A stretch of 64,000 bases of DNA from Capillidium heterosporum (GCA_016630905.1 WBMQ01000007.1:1240001-1304000), one strand, 5' to 3'. Positions 33,867-46,964 are shown, numbered from the stretch's first letter. A program made the numbers and translations. Notes: generated by a model from the letters alone, not told the origin.

Positions 33867-36816
33867 TTATAACTCCACCTTCAGCCTTAGCACACTCCAC
33901 AAATTGATATCTTCATTCAACTTTTCAAATTTGGGTGCGTTAATAAATCGTGATTCCAGATCTATTAGGACTTGCAGTAGTCGTAGCCTACCTAATTCAA
34001 ATTTGTCATCAACCTTCGTTTCGTCAACAGACATAAAGTTATCAATCAGATACCTTACCATAAACTTTATAGGCTTTAACGTAGGGTTGAAGAAGAAGTA
34101 ATACTCCAAGTACTCTACAGCTTGACTATGGATTTTATAGAATTGCGTCATACAGTTGTCGCTATCTATGTTGCTATTAGCACCGTCAAAGCTGTTGAAC
34201 TTCTCTTTCAATATTTGCATCGTCGGGTAGGTGATAAAGTTGGTAAAGTAATCCATCAAGTTTAAGTTGATTAGTAACTTTGTTCGATTCAACTTTAAGA
34301 TGGATTTGTTTTTGGATAGTAAACCTTTGTTGGTGTTTAAGTTGGACCTGTCTAACAAATACTTGGTAGCTGATAACCTACATAGAATGCGAAACAAAAG
34401 TTGATAGATGTCGAGATGTTTGGGCTTGAATATGCGGTCCAAAGGTTTCAATAAATTGAACTTCAAAGTTAGGCGGTCAATAAAGTCGAATTTTGCATTG
34501 GTAGCGTCTAAGGTCGTCAAACAGAACTGTAGATCCAACCAAGGATGTTTTAAATTGTACTCCTGCAGGCAGTCATTCATCAACCCTAAGCTTAAACTAT
34601 CGCTGTTAAAGGTATCCCGGCCGACTAAAGCTTCGGCCAAAATAGGTTGCAGGTTGCTGGCAAAGTTGCCATCTTTGAACGTAAAGAATCTTTCGAGGAT
34701 TTCCAAATAGACGTTCAGGTTGGATTTTGTGATTAGGTACTTGAATATCAGCTTTGTCGATCAAGGACCTCTGGTGCTGTAGAGGTCCTTTTATGGATTG
34801 GTCAATGAGCTCTTGAAGCTGGTAGGCAAAGTTGAGATAGATGGACGATGAATCCGATGTGCTTAACAGCTGGTTCAGTTCTTTTAAATTGGTATTAGAT
34901 GCTGAAGATAGCAGAGTAGGTTGAATAGGTTGCTCAAAGTCGGAAAAGTCGAATTGGATGTTGAGACTGTCAGCATCAGTGAAGGATTTCGAAATGCGCA
35001 AACTTGAGCCTAAATTTAAGGGTATGCGTTTTTCATTCAAACCGAGGTTTGAATCGAAATTGAAGCTATCAACTAGGCGATGCAATCCTTCAAATTGACT
35101 ATCCCAATCTTTGCAGTACCTAGAAGCATATATCAATAAAATGAATAATTCAAAATAAAAACTTGGCACGTTCACCACAATCATGTATCAATTTTAAACT
35201 TAGATTACTGCCCTTCGATATCAAACTTAGAAGTTTAGGCTCCATCTCCTCCAAAAACTGGATCGACTCCAACAAATTCCTGACCAATTGTTTTGTAGCA
35301 GCATCCAGCCACTCTAAATCAGTATATCCTTCCAGAAACTCATCAAAAGGATCTAGGTCTATTAAGCTTAAACTACTGGTATCCGACGTTGTCAACTTCA
35401 ATACGAATTGTAACCAGCTCAAAAAAGGTTGGTTGACTTGGACGAACATCCATTTCAAGACATTTAAGTTGGTAGGTCGAAGGTACCTGCCGGTATCATT
35501 TAGACAGTTGTAAATTAAATTGACAATCTCCAACTTTTTAGGTAAATTGGTTAAAGTTGCATCGAAATTCACAAACAAGTTGTAGATATCGTTGATAACA
35601 CCGATAACTTTATCCATCTGACAGCAGAACTTTAGAATCGACCCTCCAAATTGGTTTAAATTGCTGTAGTAGAAGTCTAATATCGTAGCCTGTAAAACTG
35701 AAAGGTAATGGTCTAAAGTTGAATGAAGCGCTTGTCCTGTCAATCCGAATCCACCCTTCCTATTGTCGTAGCCCTTTAAAGCCTCCTTTAGTTTGGTGAA
35801 CTTGATGATAAATTTTAAAGGCTTGTCTAGTAGATTGAGTAGCCCACTGTTCTTGTACTGGAATGTGAATGTATCGTCTAAGGCTATGTCGGTATTAGTA
35901 TTGGCATTGATTACAAATGGATGGGTTGGGATATCTAACATCGTATTTACTATGGCAGTTAATAGTTCTTTTTGGATGGTTGGGTAGAGCTTGGTGTCTA
36001 ATCCTATTGCTACTTGGGTTGGTAACAGGTGTTGTCTAAAGAAAGGTTTAGATAGGTAATAAATGTAATAGAGGTACCTTCTATATTCTAAAGCTAAACT
36101 TTTTGCAGTTGAGTTGGATGGGTAGGCTTCTTTGTTGAAACTATGATCCCAGCTCAAATACTATAATAAATATTATTATAAACTAGTAGAAAATGGTTAC
36201 TCTAGGTTCTGTATCCACCTTCAACACCTTGGTTTTCAAATTTCTGGTACTCTCATCACCATATGCTTCAATATCTTCATCAACTAAATTATCTTTAAGA
36301 AAAGTAGTGGGCTGGAATATCAATTTAGAAATTAATGGGTTGTTGGCCGGTCTATTATCGTCAAGTGAGGGCAAACTAAAAGGTTGGTTTATGGAACTAT
36401 CTAAATCTATATTATTTAAAAGAGAGAAAGCCAAAGTTAAATGCTAACTACTTTAAAAATAAAAGCCTACTTGATAGATGCTGAAAGCTATAGAACAAAC
36501 TCCTCGATTGCTTGCGTTCAAAATTTAAGCTTTCAATATCCTTATCCACTTTGAATACATTTTCTATAGACGATAGAAGTTAATATCTTTAAAATGTTAA
36601 TTTTAATAGCTTACCCATAGGTTCCAAATCGAACTTATCCAAATGAGTTGAAAATTTGAATGGAGGTTCGATAGAGTACTCATTTAGCTCTTCATTTTCA
36701 AAGTTAATATTGTTCAGTGTAGTTACATTTGAATTTGTCGTTTCGTTTATGAAATAATTTAAATCTAAAGGTGGATTTTCGAATTGGCTATCCAGATCTA
36801 AAAGCTGATAGTTCAT
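33867..36816 (-). CDS. gamma-tubulin complex component (Spc97/Spc98 family)
   Basis: Five exons: 36615..36816, 36471..36563, 36201..36406, 35163..36160, 33867..35119; about 916 aa. The start is the first ATG that fits (36814-36816); upstream residues in the same frame have only a TTG. The N-terminal domain contains EYRRYLYYIYYLSKPFF and a conserved region ending FLEEMEPKLLSLISKGSNLS. The C-terminal domain shows the GCP pattern: SLIDKLIFKYLITKSNLNVY with LEILERFFTFKDGNF, then IYQLLFRILCRLSATKY and YLEYYFFFNPTLKP. These proteins form the ring that nucleates microtubules at spindle-pole bodies. Which GCP subtype (2-6) cannot be told from the sequence alone. One surplus base near 34752 must be skipped to enter the C-terminal domain. 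The fourth intron has a weak GTTTTT donor. Confidence 0.75.
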
Positions 36817-37305
36817 CTTGGATTGCTTTTTTGAAAAGGGATCCAACTGGAAAGTTCAAATTGGTATTCCTAGAGCTAGAAAGTTTCGTCATGATCTTTA
36901 TACAAATTTTGAAGAAAAGCCAGTTGGAAATTGAGCTGTTACCCTTTGAGAGTATTTCCAATATGATACTGTTAGTGGGCAACGATGCTTTTCTCAATGT
37001 AGTGGTAGCTATGGAGGTACCTTTCTTTAGTTTCTACTTAGAATACTCTCACCTTATGTTTAGGCAAGTTGGAATTACTATTTTTGGAGATGCTAAAAAC
37101 CAAAGTATAGAAAATTGTAACTTATAAAGTAGGTAGCTAAAAGAACAAACCCTATAGATTTTGGAAATAAGCTTATATGTGTATAATTATCCTGATAAAT
37201 TTGTAATGATCAAATAAAATATATATATAATTATGTATATGTTTAATAATACTATTGAATTTATACTCTAGCAAACCTATTAAATAAGATGATCTTAACA
37301 TCCAG
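36817..37305. other. intergenic between GCP and receptor genes
   Basis: AT-rich promoter and 3' region. The 118-codon plus frame at 36771-37127 is antisense to the GCP start and not credible. Confidence 0.4.
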
Positions 37306-38473
37306 TTAGTGACCCTTGGTCAGTGTGATCAACTTTCGAATTTCGTTCTCTAGTTTCTTTCCACCAAAGTTTTTCGCTTTACCACCACCAACTTCCTCTA
37401 GATCCACTAAATAAAATTGATTAGAGGGGTATTTTAAAATATTGCTACAATCATCATAATTGGTATTCCTCTGCTGCAGGTATAGCTTGAAGTCGGTGTA
37501 GCACTGGGTAATGGCTATCCATAGGGTAGGGTCACAGACGAAGGCGACAAAGTTCAAAGTACCCATCAAAGCTTAAAAAGTTAGCAAATGGAGTTTGATA
37601 AAAAGTACATTCACTGAAGATGGACCATATAATCAACCAATCCACCTCGTACCCAGCTCCAGCTTGGGCTAGGTATCGAACGACAAAGCCTGCCTGAGAT
37701 AGGATACATATTAAAGGATACAACGACCTACGTAGAAGTTAGTTTAAAAATAGCTGATGTACTTACACTCGGTACATCAGCTTTTCCAAAAACTTTTCCG
37801 GATCGTACTCATCAGTTGCATTAAATAAGTTGTCTTGCTCTTGGATCTGCTTCACTGTCTTCAACCGTGTCCTCAAATTTAAAATGACTAGAACCGAAAT
37901 AATTAGACAGTACACTGTCGTTGCGATAATTATGGTGGTCAGAGTGATGGTCAGGATGTGACTCCACTTGGCGGTGTTGTCTATATAGCAGTATCCCTTC
38001 ATCATCTCTCCAAAGTTTCCAGTAACTAAAATTTTAGAAAACGAATAAAGTCAAATGTTACTGTAAGGTGGGACGGCTATGATGATGGTAAGTATTAAAG
38101 AACCTACCCAGTAGTAAGCTTCATACTTCACTTGGTGGGGCATCTTTTGGATAAATAGTATCTGAAGATTGATGGCGGTACATATGTTGAGGAAGCAGTA
38201 CAGTAACCGCACCGAGACTCGATAGAAACCTAAGAAGGCACACATGCTTCCCCCCTCGGTGGTTCGGGCAAAAAGGTTGGTAATGTGATTGGTGAAATCT
38301 AATAAAGCAACGCCAGCTTGAAGTCGTAAAGTCACCCGGTTGATGAGATAGGGTTTGTGCATGGCGATACCTACCATTATCAAAAGCGGTATCAATGAGA
38401 GCACGGCACTCGCTATGATAAAGTAATTGGTGATGCCTATTATCTTTATAACCTGGGGCGAAAAACTGTTCAT
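37306..38473 (-). CDS. seven-helix receptor, Git3/cAR-like
   Basis: Four exons from the start: 38062..38473, 37767..38025, 37609..37727, 37306..37571; 351 aa. Seven hydrophobic segments can be counted, starting IIASAVLSLIPLLIMVGIAM and including SVRLLYCFLNICTAINLQIL, ILTIIIAVPPY and CLIISVLVILNL. The pattern of helices 2-5 (LDFTNHITNLFAR, CAFLGFYRVSVRLLYCFLN, then a lumenal Cys after helix 4) is like fungal glucose/cAMP-type receptors of the Git3 and Dictyostelium cAR group. A final helix pair, then FVCDPTLWIAITQCY, leads to a cytoplasmic tail with a Lys-rich end. It would act at the plasma membrane through a G-alpha protein and cAMP signalling; the ligand is unknown. All exon phases close without frame problems. 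A TATATAA lies about 31 bases upstream. Confidence 0.72.
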
Positions 38474-38503
38474 CTTACCAATTGAAAATTGGACTTGGCC
38501 TGC

Positions 38504-38510
38504 TTATATA
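38504..38510 (-). promoter_or_regulatory. TATA box of receptor gene
   Basis: TATATAA on the minus strand, about 31 bases upstream of the ATG at 38473. Confidence 0.45.
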
Positions 38511-41069
38511 GCATCTGGTAAGGCTATTTTGGGACATACGAGCACAGAACTGGCTTGACTCTCGGATATTTTTGGCAATGAACGCGCTTAAAACGATAAT
38601 CGAGTCTAAAAACTGGTATAATTTGGACTTTTTAGTAACCTTGCATTCGTCACTGTTCCAAAATGGGAAGTAATTACCCAATCAATTTTCGGTGACAGTT
38701 CTATAACTGCACTTGGTTGGCTAACAAAGTAGTAGTATAATATTACAGGCTAAATTGCCAATGAAGAACATATCCAAGTTGTATCGGTATATTTCCCAAG
38801 GGACTCGGTGCCATCTTTTGGTAAACTTCTTTTGCATTCACAGTAATATGGTTGCCGAAATCGAAGCAGCTTCTCTTTTAAACTCTTTTAAGGCCAAAAA
38901 TGGTTATTTAGAATAAATAAGATAAGAATATTCTCTTAAACTTTAGCGTTCCATAAATGTATTGAATTGAAGGTCTGATTTGCTAACTTCCAGGCTGTTC
39001 TTATAAAAACTGGTACCAAGCAAATTTGAAATTTGGAATCCAAGCTACTATGAAGTCTTCGTACCTAAGCTCCTCAGATGGCACAACCGGCCACGTCCAC
39101 TTTTATCCTTTTTCATACTAATTGATTAGGAGTTCTAGATTGGTTATAGTATCCCCTCGATCTCGTGAAAGCTGGCTACTACCATCTGGAACTCCGGGAC
39201 TTTTACTATGGAAAGTAGATCCGTAACAAGAAAACCAGTTCAAAATTAAATTGGCTTCTATACTTGGGTAAATAGAGCTCCCATTTAAACATCTATTGGA
39301 TATAAAAGTAATCCGTTTCAAAGTGTCTAATATACAAATTGTGATTTAACTGTACCATAACTAATGATTTTGGCTATTTTAGTGTACCATTAGTTTAGGA
39401 TTTGGCATTCTTTTGAAAAGGGATTTTACTAGAGACTTCGGTTTTGCTTCTAGATTGAAGACATTTTGGCTGTTTGATATCAGATTGCAAGTTTAGGATA
39501 CCAGAGTTGACAGGTGCAGCTAAAATATTGATATTGACACCTTTGTATGAAACTGGAAAACATCGAAAATTAATAAAGATATACTCATTAATAGGTGCTT
39601 TCCCAATCAGCCTAGAAAATTTTGAAAAGTGAAATGGAAATAGAATCAAACATTGTTAAATAAACTTTAAATTTGTATGTCTAATCAATACTCCAAGTAC
39701 AAACTATACTTGAGCTATATACTTCTCAAGTAATATTTAATATTTTGGCTTGATGGCGTATTTCATATTCAACTGAGCTATCGTAAATATAGATCAAAAT
39801 GTTAGTTTCAAAAGCTTGCTAGTTATTCCAAGCAATATGTATGACTAAAGCACAATATAAAGAACTTCCAGGAAACACTTTCAACACAACTGATTATTTT
39901 CAGCTCATAAATCTTATTCAAATGATCAAGATTAGCACTAACCAAACATTTAACTACTTTACCCTAGAGATCCCAATATCAACTTCAAAACTCTACTGCA
40001 TTCCCAACTTATGAAGAGGTTACAACATAATTTGAAACTAGATATCTGTGCAAGGTAGGTTGCATAAATAAACCTAAAGTAAAATATTTATACTTGGTGC
40101 ATCTGCTTTTCCAAAAGATCGGTAGTATATATACGATTTCCGCCCAATACCATTTGCCTATATATATATTTCAAGCTGCCTACTTAAAAATTGCTACTAC
40201 TGCCTGTGACAATCCTGAGAAATTGTGTTCTACCGTGTAGATAATACTCGATCCACTTACAAAACTATATATAGCATCACCACTGTCACTTACAAACGGT
40301 AACTAATATATGGAGAGTATGCTGGAAGCAGTTCATTAGTTGGTCCTATTCCTATAGGAAAAGCTTCATGCGACAGCATGTCCCCTTCACCTTCCACCCA
40401 ATTACTTTTGGACATAGGGAATATCACTTCCCTAGGTGGAAAGCTAAACCTTTTGAAAAGCAACTCGCCTATATTTTATAGCAAACATATTTAAGATGCG
40501 GACTCCAACTTTAAGTTTATACAGTTGAGATCTGAACTTGAGTCGTTTAGGTAGCTTCTGTATAACTCTAAATTCTATTTGAAATCTTACCTTTGGTTTT
40601 TATTCTGCAGTACTATTTGATAGTGTTCTCTACAAAATCTAAGGAATTGGGATTCTTGGTTTATTGCTATATGAAATTAATGAGAGGACTATATATCATA
40701 TATATAAGATGTGTGCAATTTGAGAAAACTTATTCTACATATGTATATAGCAATGTAAGTCAACCTATTATGTTTGAAATTAAATCAAAATCAATAAGAG
40801 TAAATATATTGGGTACGAGCATCATTAAATGACAAAGAGCTCAGTATATGTTAAACATAAAGAAAAACTTCATAACAAGTAAACACACACGCCATATGCT
40901 TTACTCGGAAGGATTAGTTAGGTAAATATGATTTAAATAGCTGGGTTTAGAAAGAGAACAAGCTTTATAGATGTTAAATAGTTTGCTCATCAAAAGAATG
41001 TTGGTGGTGGTGCACCAATAACAAAACGAGATATTTACTAGAGATAAAGTTAGTAGAGTTTCAACCTAA
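38511..41069. other. 2.5-kb AT-rich gap, no supportable gene
   Basis: Several short frames exist (39118-39321 minus, 39395-39649 minus, 40593-40832 plus), but all have AT-driven composition. The minus frame at 39395-39649 has splice-like TTTTCTAG and TTTTCCAG sites in its middle and could be a remnant. I could not relate it to any family. Confidence 0.4.
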
Positions 41070-41666
41070 ATTACCTATGTAGTCATTATCAACAAAGTAT
41101 TCGCCCAACTTTTTGATGGTTTCATACGCAGTCTTGAGAACGGTAGAATTAACAATAGACACCATCTTCTTTCCAAAAGTGTGAGTAGGCACCTTAAAGC
41201 ATATTTACTTTCATATCACTGGACACCGTAACTTCCTTTACTTTCGTGCTATATATCACCTTATCGTCAATTTGGTATACGAAATATCCAAATCCTTCAA
41301 CTTAGAACCCTTTCTTACATACTTTAGTGTACTTTTTAAAAGCCCTGGTAATGATACCAACCCCCTCTTTAGTGGTCCACTTTGTTAAAAGTCGGTAAAG
41401 ATGAAAATTACCTAGAAATCGACAGATGCTGCAAATTGGGATCCGTAGTGATCTAATATTATAGTTTTGTAGGGAAGTCTACTAAGGGATGCCGGACTAG
41501 GCTTGAGGTAAGCCAACGTAGTTGTGATCACACCAATAAAACTAAAGAAACTCAAAGTCATGGCTTTGACAGATGCTACTTTCGTTGCGATCTGAACCCA
41601 AAGTTGGTTCATAAAAACAAAGGAGGCCACGATCGTGACAAGGCCGAGGAGAGCGGTAATGTCCAT
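41070..41666 (-). pseudogene. decayed profilin copy with a hydrophobic 5' extension
   Basis: The minus strand retains the three-exon profilin layout. Exon 1 ends TIILDHYGSQFAASVDF (profilin: [16 protein letters not shown]) but runs straight into a TAG at the splice point. Exon 2 reads KEGVGIITRAFKKYTKV, then KKGF, a TAA where profilin has Tyr, and VEGFGYFVYQIDDKV. Exon 3 keeps EDGVYC, then breaks frame before KTAYETIKKLGEYFVDNDY. Exon 1 also extends upstream in frame to the ATG at 41666 through about 50 hydrophobic residues that are not part of profilin. Nonsense and frame breaks make it a pseudogene, derived from or related to the intact copy at 44693-45175. Confidence 0.65.
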
Positions 41667-43309
41667 CAAGGTTCTTTTAATTCTCAAAACTATATAATCG
41701 ACTCTAATCCTAACTATGGGCTATTATAATCTAATACTAATTCTGCTGATCTTAAGCTAATTGTAATTTAAGGCTAATATTAAATCTAACTCTAAACTAA
41801 ACTAACTCTAACTAATATAAGCTGGAAATATGCTTATTCTACTCCTGACTAATTCAATGGCTACAGGAAGTCAGCGCTAAAGGTGTGCAGTGATTATAAC
41901 ACAAAAGATTCGAAATGTTTATTATGGAATAATCACTTGTCCAAAAACTACACAAGTGAGGGGGTTTATATAAGGTAAGAGGTAGTGATATGTGGAAACA
42001 TGAAACTACTAATTGGCGAATTCATTAAGAAAAACAATTTGTATTTATCCTGCCTTGACAATCGATCTTATCGTTCATTTGTAAAGCGTTTCCACTCTCT
42101 AATGTCATTAAAACTCACTATAGAGCCGATAGGTTGAGTTTAGGTGGCAATGCGGATATGGCTATACTAAAGACCTGCTTAATCAAATCGATTTGAAGAT
42201 AAGATTCAACCAGTTAGGAGGATAATCAAGCTGATTCTCTGTAAAGCCTTTTACGGCTTCGTTACAGTTTTATTGATATGATCGGCATTTACCATGCTTT
42301 TACCAATGTAAGTTTACCAAGACATATGCTCAAGTAAAAATCTAGAGAGAACCGCGCTGGAGGATAGGTCACTTTAAATACAGTAATTTATACTTTCACC
42401 TTTGAACTCTGTTAAGCTTTATACAATGTTACTATTTGCAGTATCAAAGAGTTCAATCAGATTTACATTGCCTTGACCTACCAAGATGGGTGATGTTACC
42501 AATTAGTGGGATTTTGTGACTTTCTTAGGCTTCTGTAGGCAGGTAAATATCTTTCATTAAGATAAAATGCAATCCAGATAAGCTGATAAACTTTTTCAAT
42601 AAAACTGATAGAAAATCAGCTAGCTCTAGATTTGAATAGGTGTATAGAAGCGATATTGAGAATGTATCTATATCTTTATTTTGTAAATACATTTATTAAA
42701 TGTAGTTTCTATATAGATACCACATACTTATTTAATTTTCAAACTGGCTATATCCCATCTAAATCAAATTTGTATATATTGAAAGCTAGTACCTTGGATT
42801 GTCTAAAACTCATGCTTATAATGTTTTTTGAATTTTTGATAATGAATATGTATGCTAAGATACTACTAGATGGTTATATTTCGATATAAAGCTAAAGGAT
42901 CAAGCTCAAAACAAATAGTTGTACTAAACTGAAAAGAATCTGTATAAACTACATTAAGCCAATATTTGAACAATTAATCCTTACAAGTAAATAGCAGCAT
43001 AAATTAATTTTTTATTTCAGCTTTACTTCATATATAAATATACTTTTATAAAAAGCATATGCAGTACTAATGCTATTCAAACTTGAAAATTTTGATTAGT
43101 ATTATGTAAATGAATGTTAAATAAGACTTTATAAGATATATATGTTAAAAACTACACAACTTACCCAATAAAATGCAACTAGGAAAAAGCAGAAAAAAAG
43201 ATATACCTTGAAATATATACTTTTTATTAAAATTAAATAAGTTGCCTAGCTAAGGTATATTGGTAGCCATCTATTCATAACAAAGGCAGACTAGGTTTAC
43301 TAGGAGGTA
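41667..43309. other. intergenic between profilin copies
   Basis: AT-rich 1.6 kb. The plus frame 42632-42889 is low-complexity. No gene supported. Confidence 0.45.
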
Positions 43310-43768
43310 GTGTTGGTAGAAGCTTTAAATAATCACTTACTAAAAAATTCTCAACAAGGATATTGGCCAACTGCTTAACCTCTTCAGCAATGATACTGAA
43401 GAAAGTTCTTAGATTATAGATTGTAATGTTAGTTTCGGTATAGTAAAAACCATCTTTGCTCTTCAGAAATAGTCAATAAAGTTTTATAAAGGCAGTTATT
43501 ACTTGCCCACCAATTAATTTTTTGTTGTTAAAGCCATCATAAGTGTACTTTTTCTCACTTACCTTGAAACTGTTAGCACTTACATCGGAGATATCGTTAC
43601 ACATTTTGAAGAAGATTTGGCCCTCTATTTTGATTAGAGAAAGTTCAAGTTACTGATTTCGTCTAATCTTGGCAACTTCACCCACACACTACCATAATGG
43701 ATTAAGATGGTGGCATCATTGATGGGATCGGAGCTTATCAAGCAGCCTAAATAATTTTACCAGGATAT
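43310..43768 (-). pseudogene. second decayed profilin copy
   Basis: Three exon-like blocks align with profilin. Block 1 reads ISW, then TAA, then NYLGCLISSDPINDATILIH and GSVWVKLPRL, where profilin has [25 protein letters not shown]. The start ATG has become ATA and Gln4 has become a stop. Block 2 is IFFKMCNDISDVSANSF through to KLIGGQ at the same splice position as GKQ in the intact gene. Block 3 is KDGFYYTETNITIYNLR through to VKQLANILVENFL. Blocks 2 and 3 are still open, so decay may be recent, or selection may have been on another start. Boundaries are approximate. Confidence 0.65.
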
Positions 43769-44692
43769 TTGAGTAAGAGCAACTGTTGTTAAAGTAAAAA
43801 TGAATTGCAAGATGTAGATGCCAGAGTTCAAAGTGGATTTGCCTTAAATACCTAACCATTTACCAACTCATCTCTGGATTAAGTTAAATCTTGAGCACAC
43901 CAATATAATTTTAAGGGATGTCACTTCTCTACGTTCATTTGGCAAAAGTGCATTTAGTTTACTTATGGCTTTCACATTGAAGCTAATAAAAACATCTAGT
44001 ATCTAGACCTGACTAGTATACAAAAGCATTAGCTAGTTTGGGCATGTACCCTTATAACCTATATATATTAGTTAAAATAGAATTTATATAGACACCATCT
44101 GCCTATCCAATCTCCAAAATTGTAAACGCTTAACTTAAGATTAAGCTTTCATAGTTGAGAGACAGAACTCTGAATTGGATTTATAGTTTCCTTACGCTCT
44201 ATAATTTAAAGTTCCTGTCGATAAGCTTATAAGTTACGACACTACTAGATAGCTGTGTAGTGCTATAAAACTAAGGGCGAAAGGGCTCTAAAGTGTATAA
44301 TTGTAGTAGACTAATAAACGCTATGTAAATTGCATTAAGGCATATATTGTTTAGGAAAATAGCTATATAATAAAGAACGGTTTAAATTGATCTTCGATGT
44401 TGGAAATATATATGGATGAGTGCAAATAGATGCAATATAAGCAGTCTTAAACTTATCCCTGTCCTTTTAAAAAGGAACAACAAATTCAATATATGTCAAG
44501 TACAAAGCAAAATTCTCATGATGCAGGCATTTAAAACTAAAACTTACCTAAAGAGATACAACGAGTTGGTATGAAACATGCTTTAAAAACGAGGGTATAA
44601 CTTTTATTAAAGTTAAGGAGGGTGCCCAACCAGAAACATAAGCAGTCGATCATTTGCAATAAAATGGGTTGGTTTACTAACAATATTATTAA
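43769..44692. other. intergenic, nothing recognised
   Basis: AT-rich sequence between the second decayed copy and the intact profilin gene. No feature supported. Confidence 0.45.
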
Positions 44693-45175
44693 CTAAAAAT
44701 AAACAAAAAAAATTACATAGCCAGCTTCGATGAGGTAGTCGGCCAATTTCTCAATAGTGAGGGAGGCGGTACCAGGAGGGGTAGGTTTTACGTAACGACC
44801 AACCAAGATAGCCTGCTTAGTCTTGACGCAGAAGACACCATCTTCTCCCTTTTCAAAATAAGTACGCTTTTATAAAAGATTTTTACCTGTTTGCCATTTA
44901 AAGTTCTTTCATCACTTCGAAGCAAGAAATGTCTAACTCCATCGACGTAGAAACCGTTGGTACGCAAGTCAGAGGCATCTTTATAAGCTTTAACTATGGC
45001 ATCAATTTCAGCTTGGGAGAGCTAGATTATTAGTTAAATTGAGAATTGGAAAATTTATACTTACATTGAGGTTGGCCGACTTGGCCCAAATACCACCTTC
45101 GTGACCTAGGATAGCGGCCTTGGCAAAGTGCCCGGTACCGACCAAGTTGTTATCTACGTAAGCTTGCCAAGACAT
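44693..45175 (-). CDS. PFY1: profilin
   Basis: Three exons: 45065..45175, 44887..45021, 44693..44848; 133 aa. It starts with the profilin signature [20 protein letters not shown] and continues [17 protein letters not shown], then [40 protein letters not shown] and the C-terminal helix [16 protein letters not shown]. Trp3 and the aromatic residues of the C-terminal helix, which bind poly-proline, are present. Profilin binds G-actin and promotes formin-driven filament growth in the cytosol. The last exon runs seven residues (VIFFVYF) past the usual end before a TAG; using the GTAATT there as a donor would need an implausible 24-nt intron. This is the only intact member of a three-copy series on the same strand. 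Confidence 0.88.
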
Positions 45176-46964
45176 GATATAAAACTAGGTATCTAAAGAA
45201 ATGTAAAGTGGTGAAGTTGGAAATAGCGGACTTATGGTTGTAGTTGAAAAGTTTCTCCTTAACTACGTTCTTAGGTTACCTCATACGTTATCGCAGATAG
45301 ACGCTTCACCAATCAGTTAGGCTTTAGGCTTTGATTTCACTTGGGACTTTGTGATGAGTTTGGTAATTTTTTGAGGGCTTATCTTACATCATAACTAAGT
45401 TGAGGTTCTACAAGGTGACGAGTCTGAAGGTTATTGTATAGATTGGTAAGATGCCTTGGTAGTTGAAGCATGATGTTGTAAATGAAAATTGTAGTGAAAG
45501 GTGCTAACAATATAAAGGCCAGTGTGCATTTGGAATTTAGATTATAGTAAAATAGAGGATTATTTATATAGAGATGGGTTTTTAATAGCCATCACCTTGA
45601 TCAACATTTATAGATCAAAAGAGTAAGTAGTATTTATTTCAAAAAGATATTTTGAGCTCTCTAAATTAACTATGTTCTATAGCAGTACAAGTAATGATCT
45701 TAAAATAGTTAATTTAGAAGCTAAATAGATGAGCTAAAGCTTCTGGACTTCCTTTTAAGTGATATAAATTAGTAATAGTTATTGCTAAGTCTATAAAACT
45801 ACATACTAAGCTTTTTATTTTATATGAATATTAGTTGTAAGGAAATCTTTCTAAACCAGCTGTAGTTCCGCTTAATAGTCAAAATTCAAGTTTTATATCC
45901 CCGACCCATAAACTACCAGTTCGGCATCTACCCTATCAATGTTGGAAATTCCTTTTCTTTTAGCATGAGTTAAGTGTTTAATTTAGCATTGATTATTTCC
46001 GATCAACCTCTGCATTACTTAAAGTTATTAACGACTGTTCAGAAGAACAATATGGATACTGGTACTGGTGGTTAGCGTTTTACCCAATCTCCAATATCCA
46101 GAGTACTTACTACTGAAAACGAATAGCCTATATAAGGTACACTGTGAACTTAGTAGTAAGTCAAATAGTTATTAAATTAACGTCTTGAAATATTTGATAC
46201 TTTCTTCTATCAACATAGTATAGACTTCTTGCAATAGTACAGTTTTGGAATTTTAATTAGCATCTATCTATATCAGAGAATTGCACCAATTTGAATTGAA
46301 TTATAGAATCAATCCGAACTGAACCCTAGAACTCAATTGAACCAATGAACCTGATCACATTCCTTAGCCTCATGGTTACAATTGAAGTTTTCCTGTCAGC
46401 TCATTGCCTCTGGATCAAACTTCAAGCACGAGCTTTATCTTTATATTATGAAGCACTAGCTACTGTTGCCTCTTGGCTAACCCCTACTGGTAAGCGTTCT
46501 TTGTAGATACTTTCTAGCAATTAGTAACAGCATTTAGAAAAGAAGGCTATGTAAGGAATTAATCTTGATCTACATTACTAATCGTAGTATTCTTAGTAGA
46601 CTGAAGTGCTTTGAATAGACTATGTACCTGCTAATGGTGTTAGGAATATATATTTGTTTATATATTGTTCTTTTTAAATGAGTTTTTTCAAATTTGAAGC
46701 TATAGCTATGATATATATAAATTTTAAACTATACCAACACAAAATACGAGTGTAATAACTTAAAATGAATTTAACTACATCAAAAGAAATACTATTTATC
46801 AAAGGCATTGTAATAGCTTAGTGACAGATTACTATCAACTACCAAACTTATCCAACTCTGCCTCCAAAATTGTAGTTTTCCATCAACTTCAATGACGAAA
46901 CTCCATAAAACTCACCCAATCCAAAATTTTACCTCTTTGACTCAATTTTTTCCAAGTCAATTAA
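45176..46964. other. 1.8-kb divergent intergenic region (profilin / HAT2)
   Basis: AT-rich promoter region of two divergent genes. No open frame, tRNA or repeat could be supported. Confidence 0.45.

Noticed and set aside
38511-43309. Several 60-90 codon open frames in AT-rich gaps.
   Set aside because: Their composition follows base content, they have no motifs or good splice context, and they often overlap TATA-rich runs.
44693-44719. Extra intron at the end of the profilin gene.
   Set aside because: It would be only 24 nt, well below the usual size here. The protein most likely ends seven residues past the canonical C-terminus.
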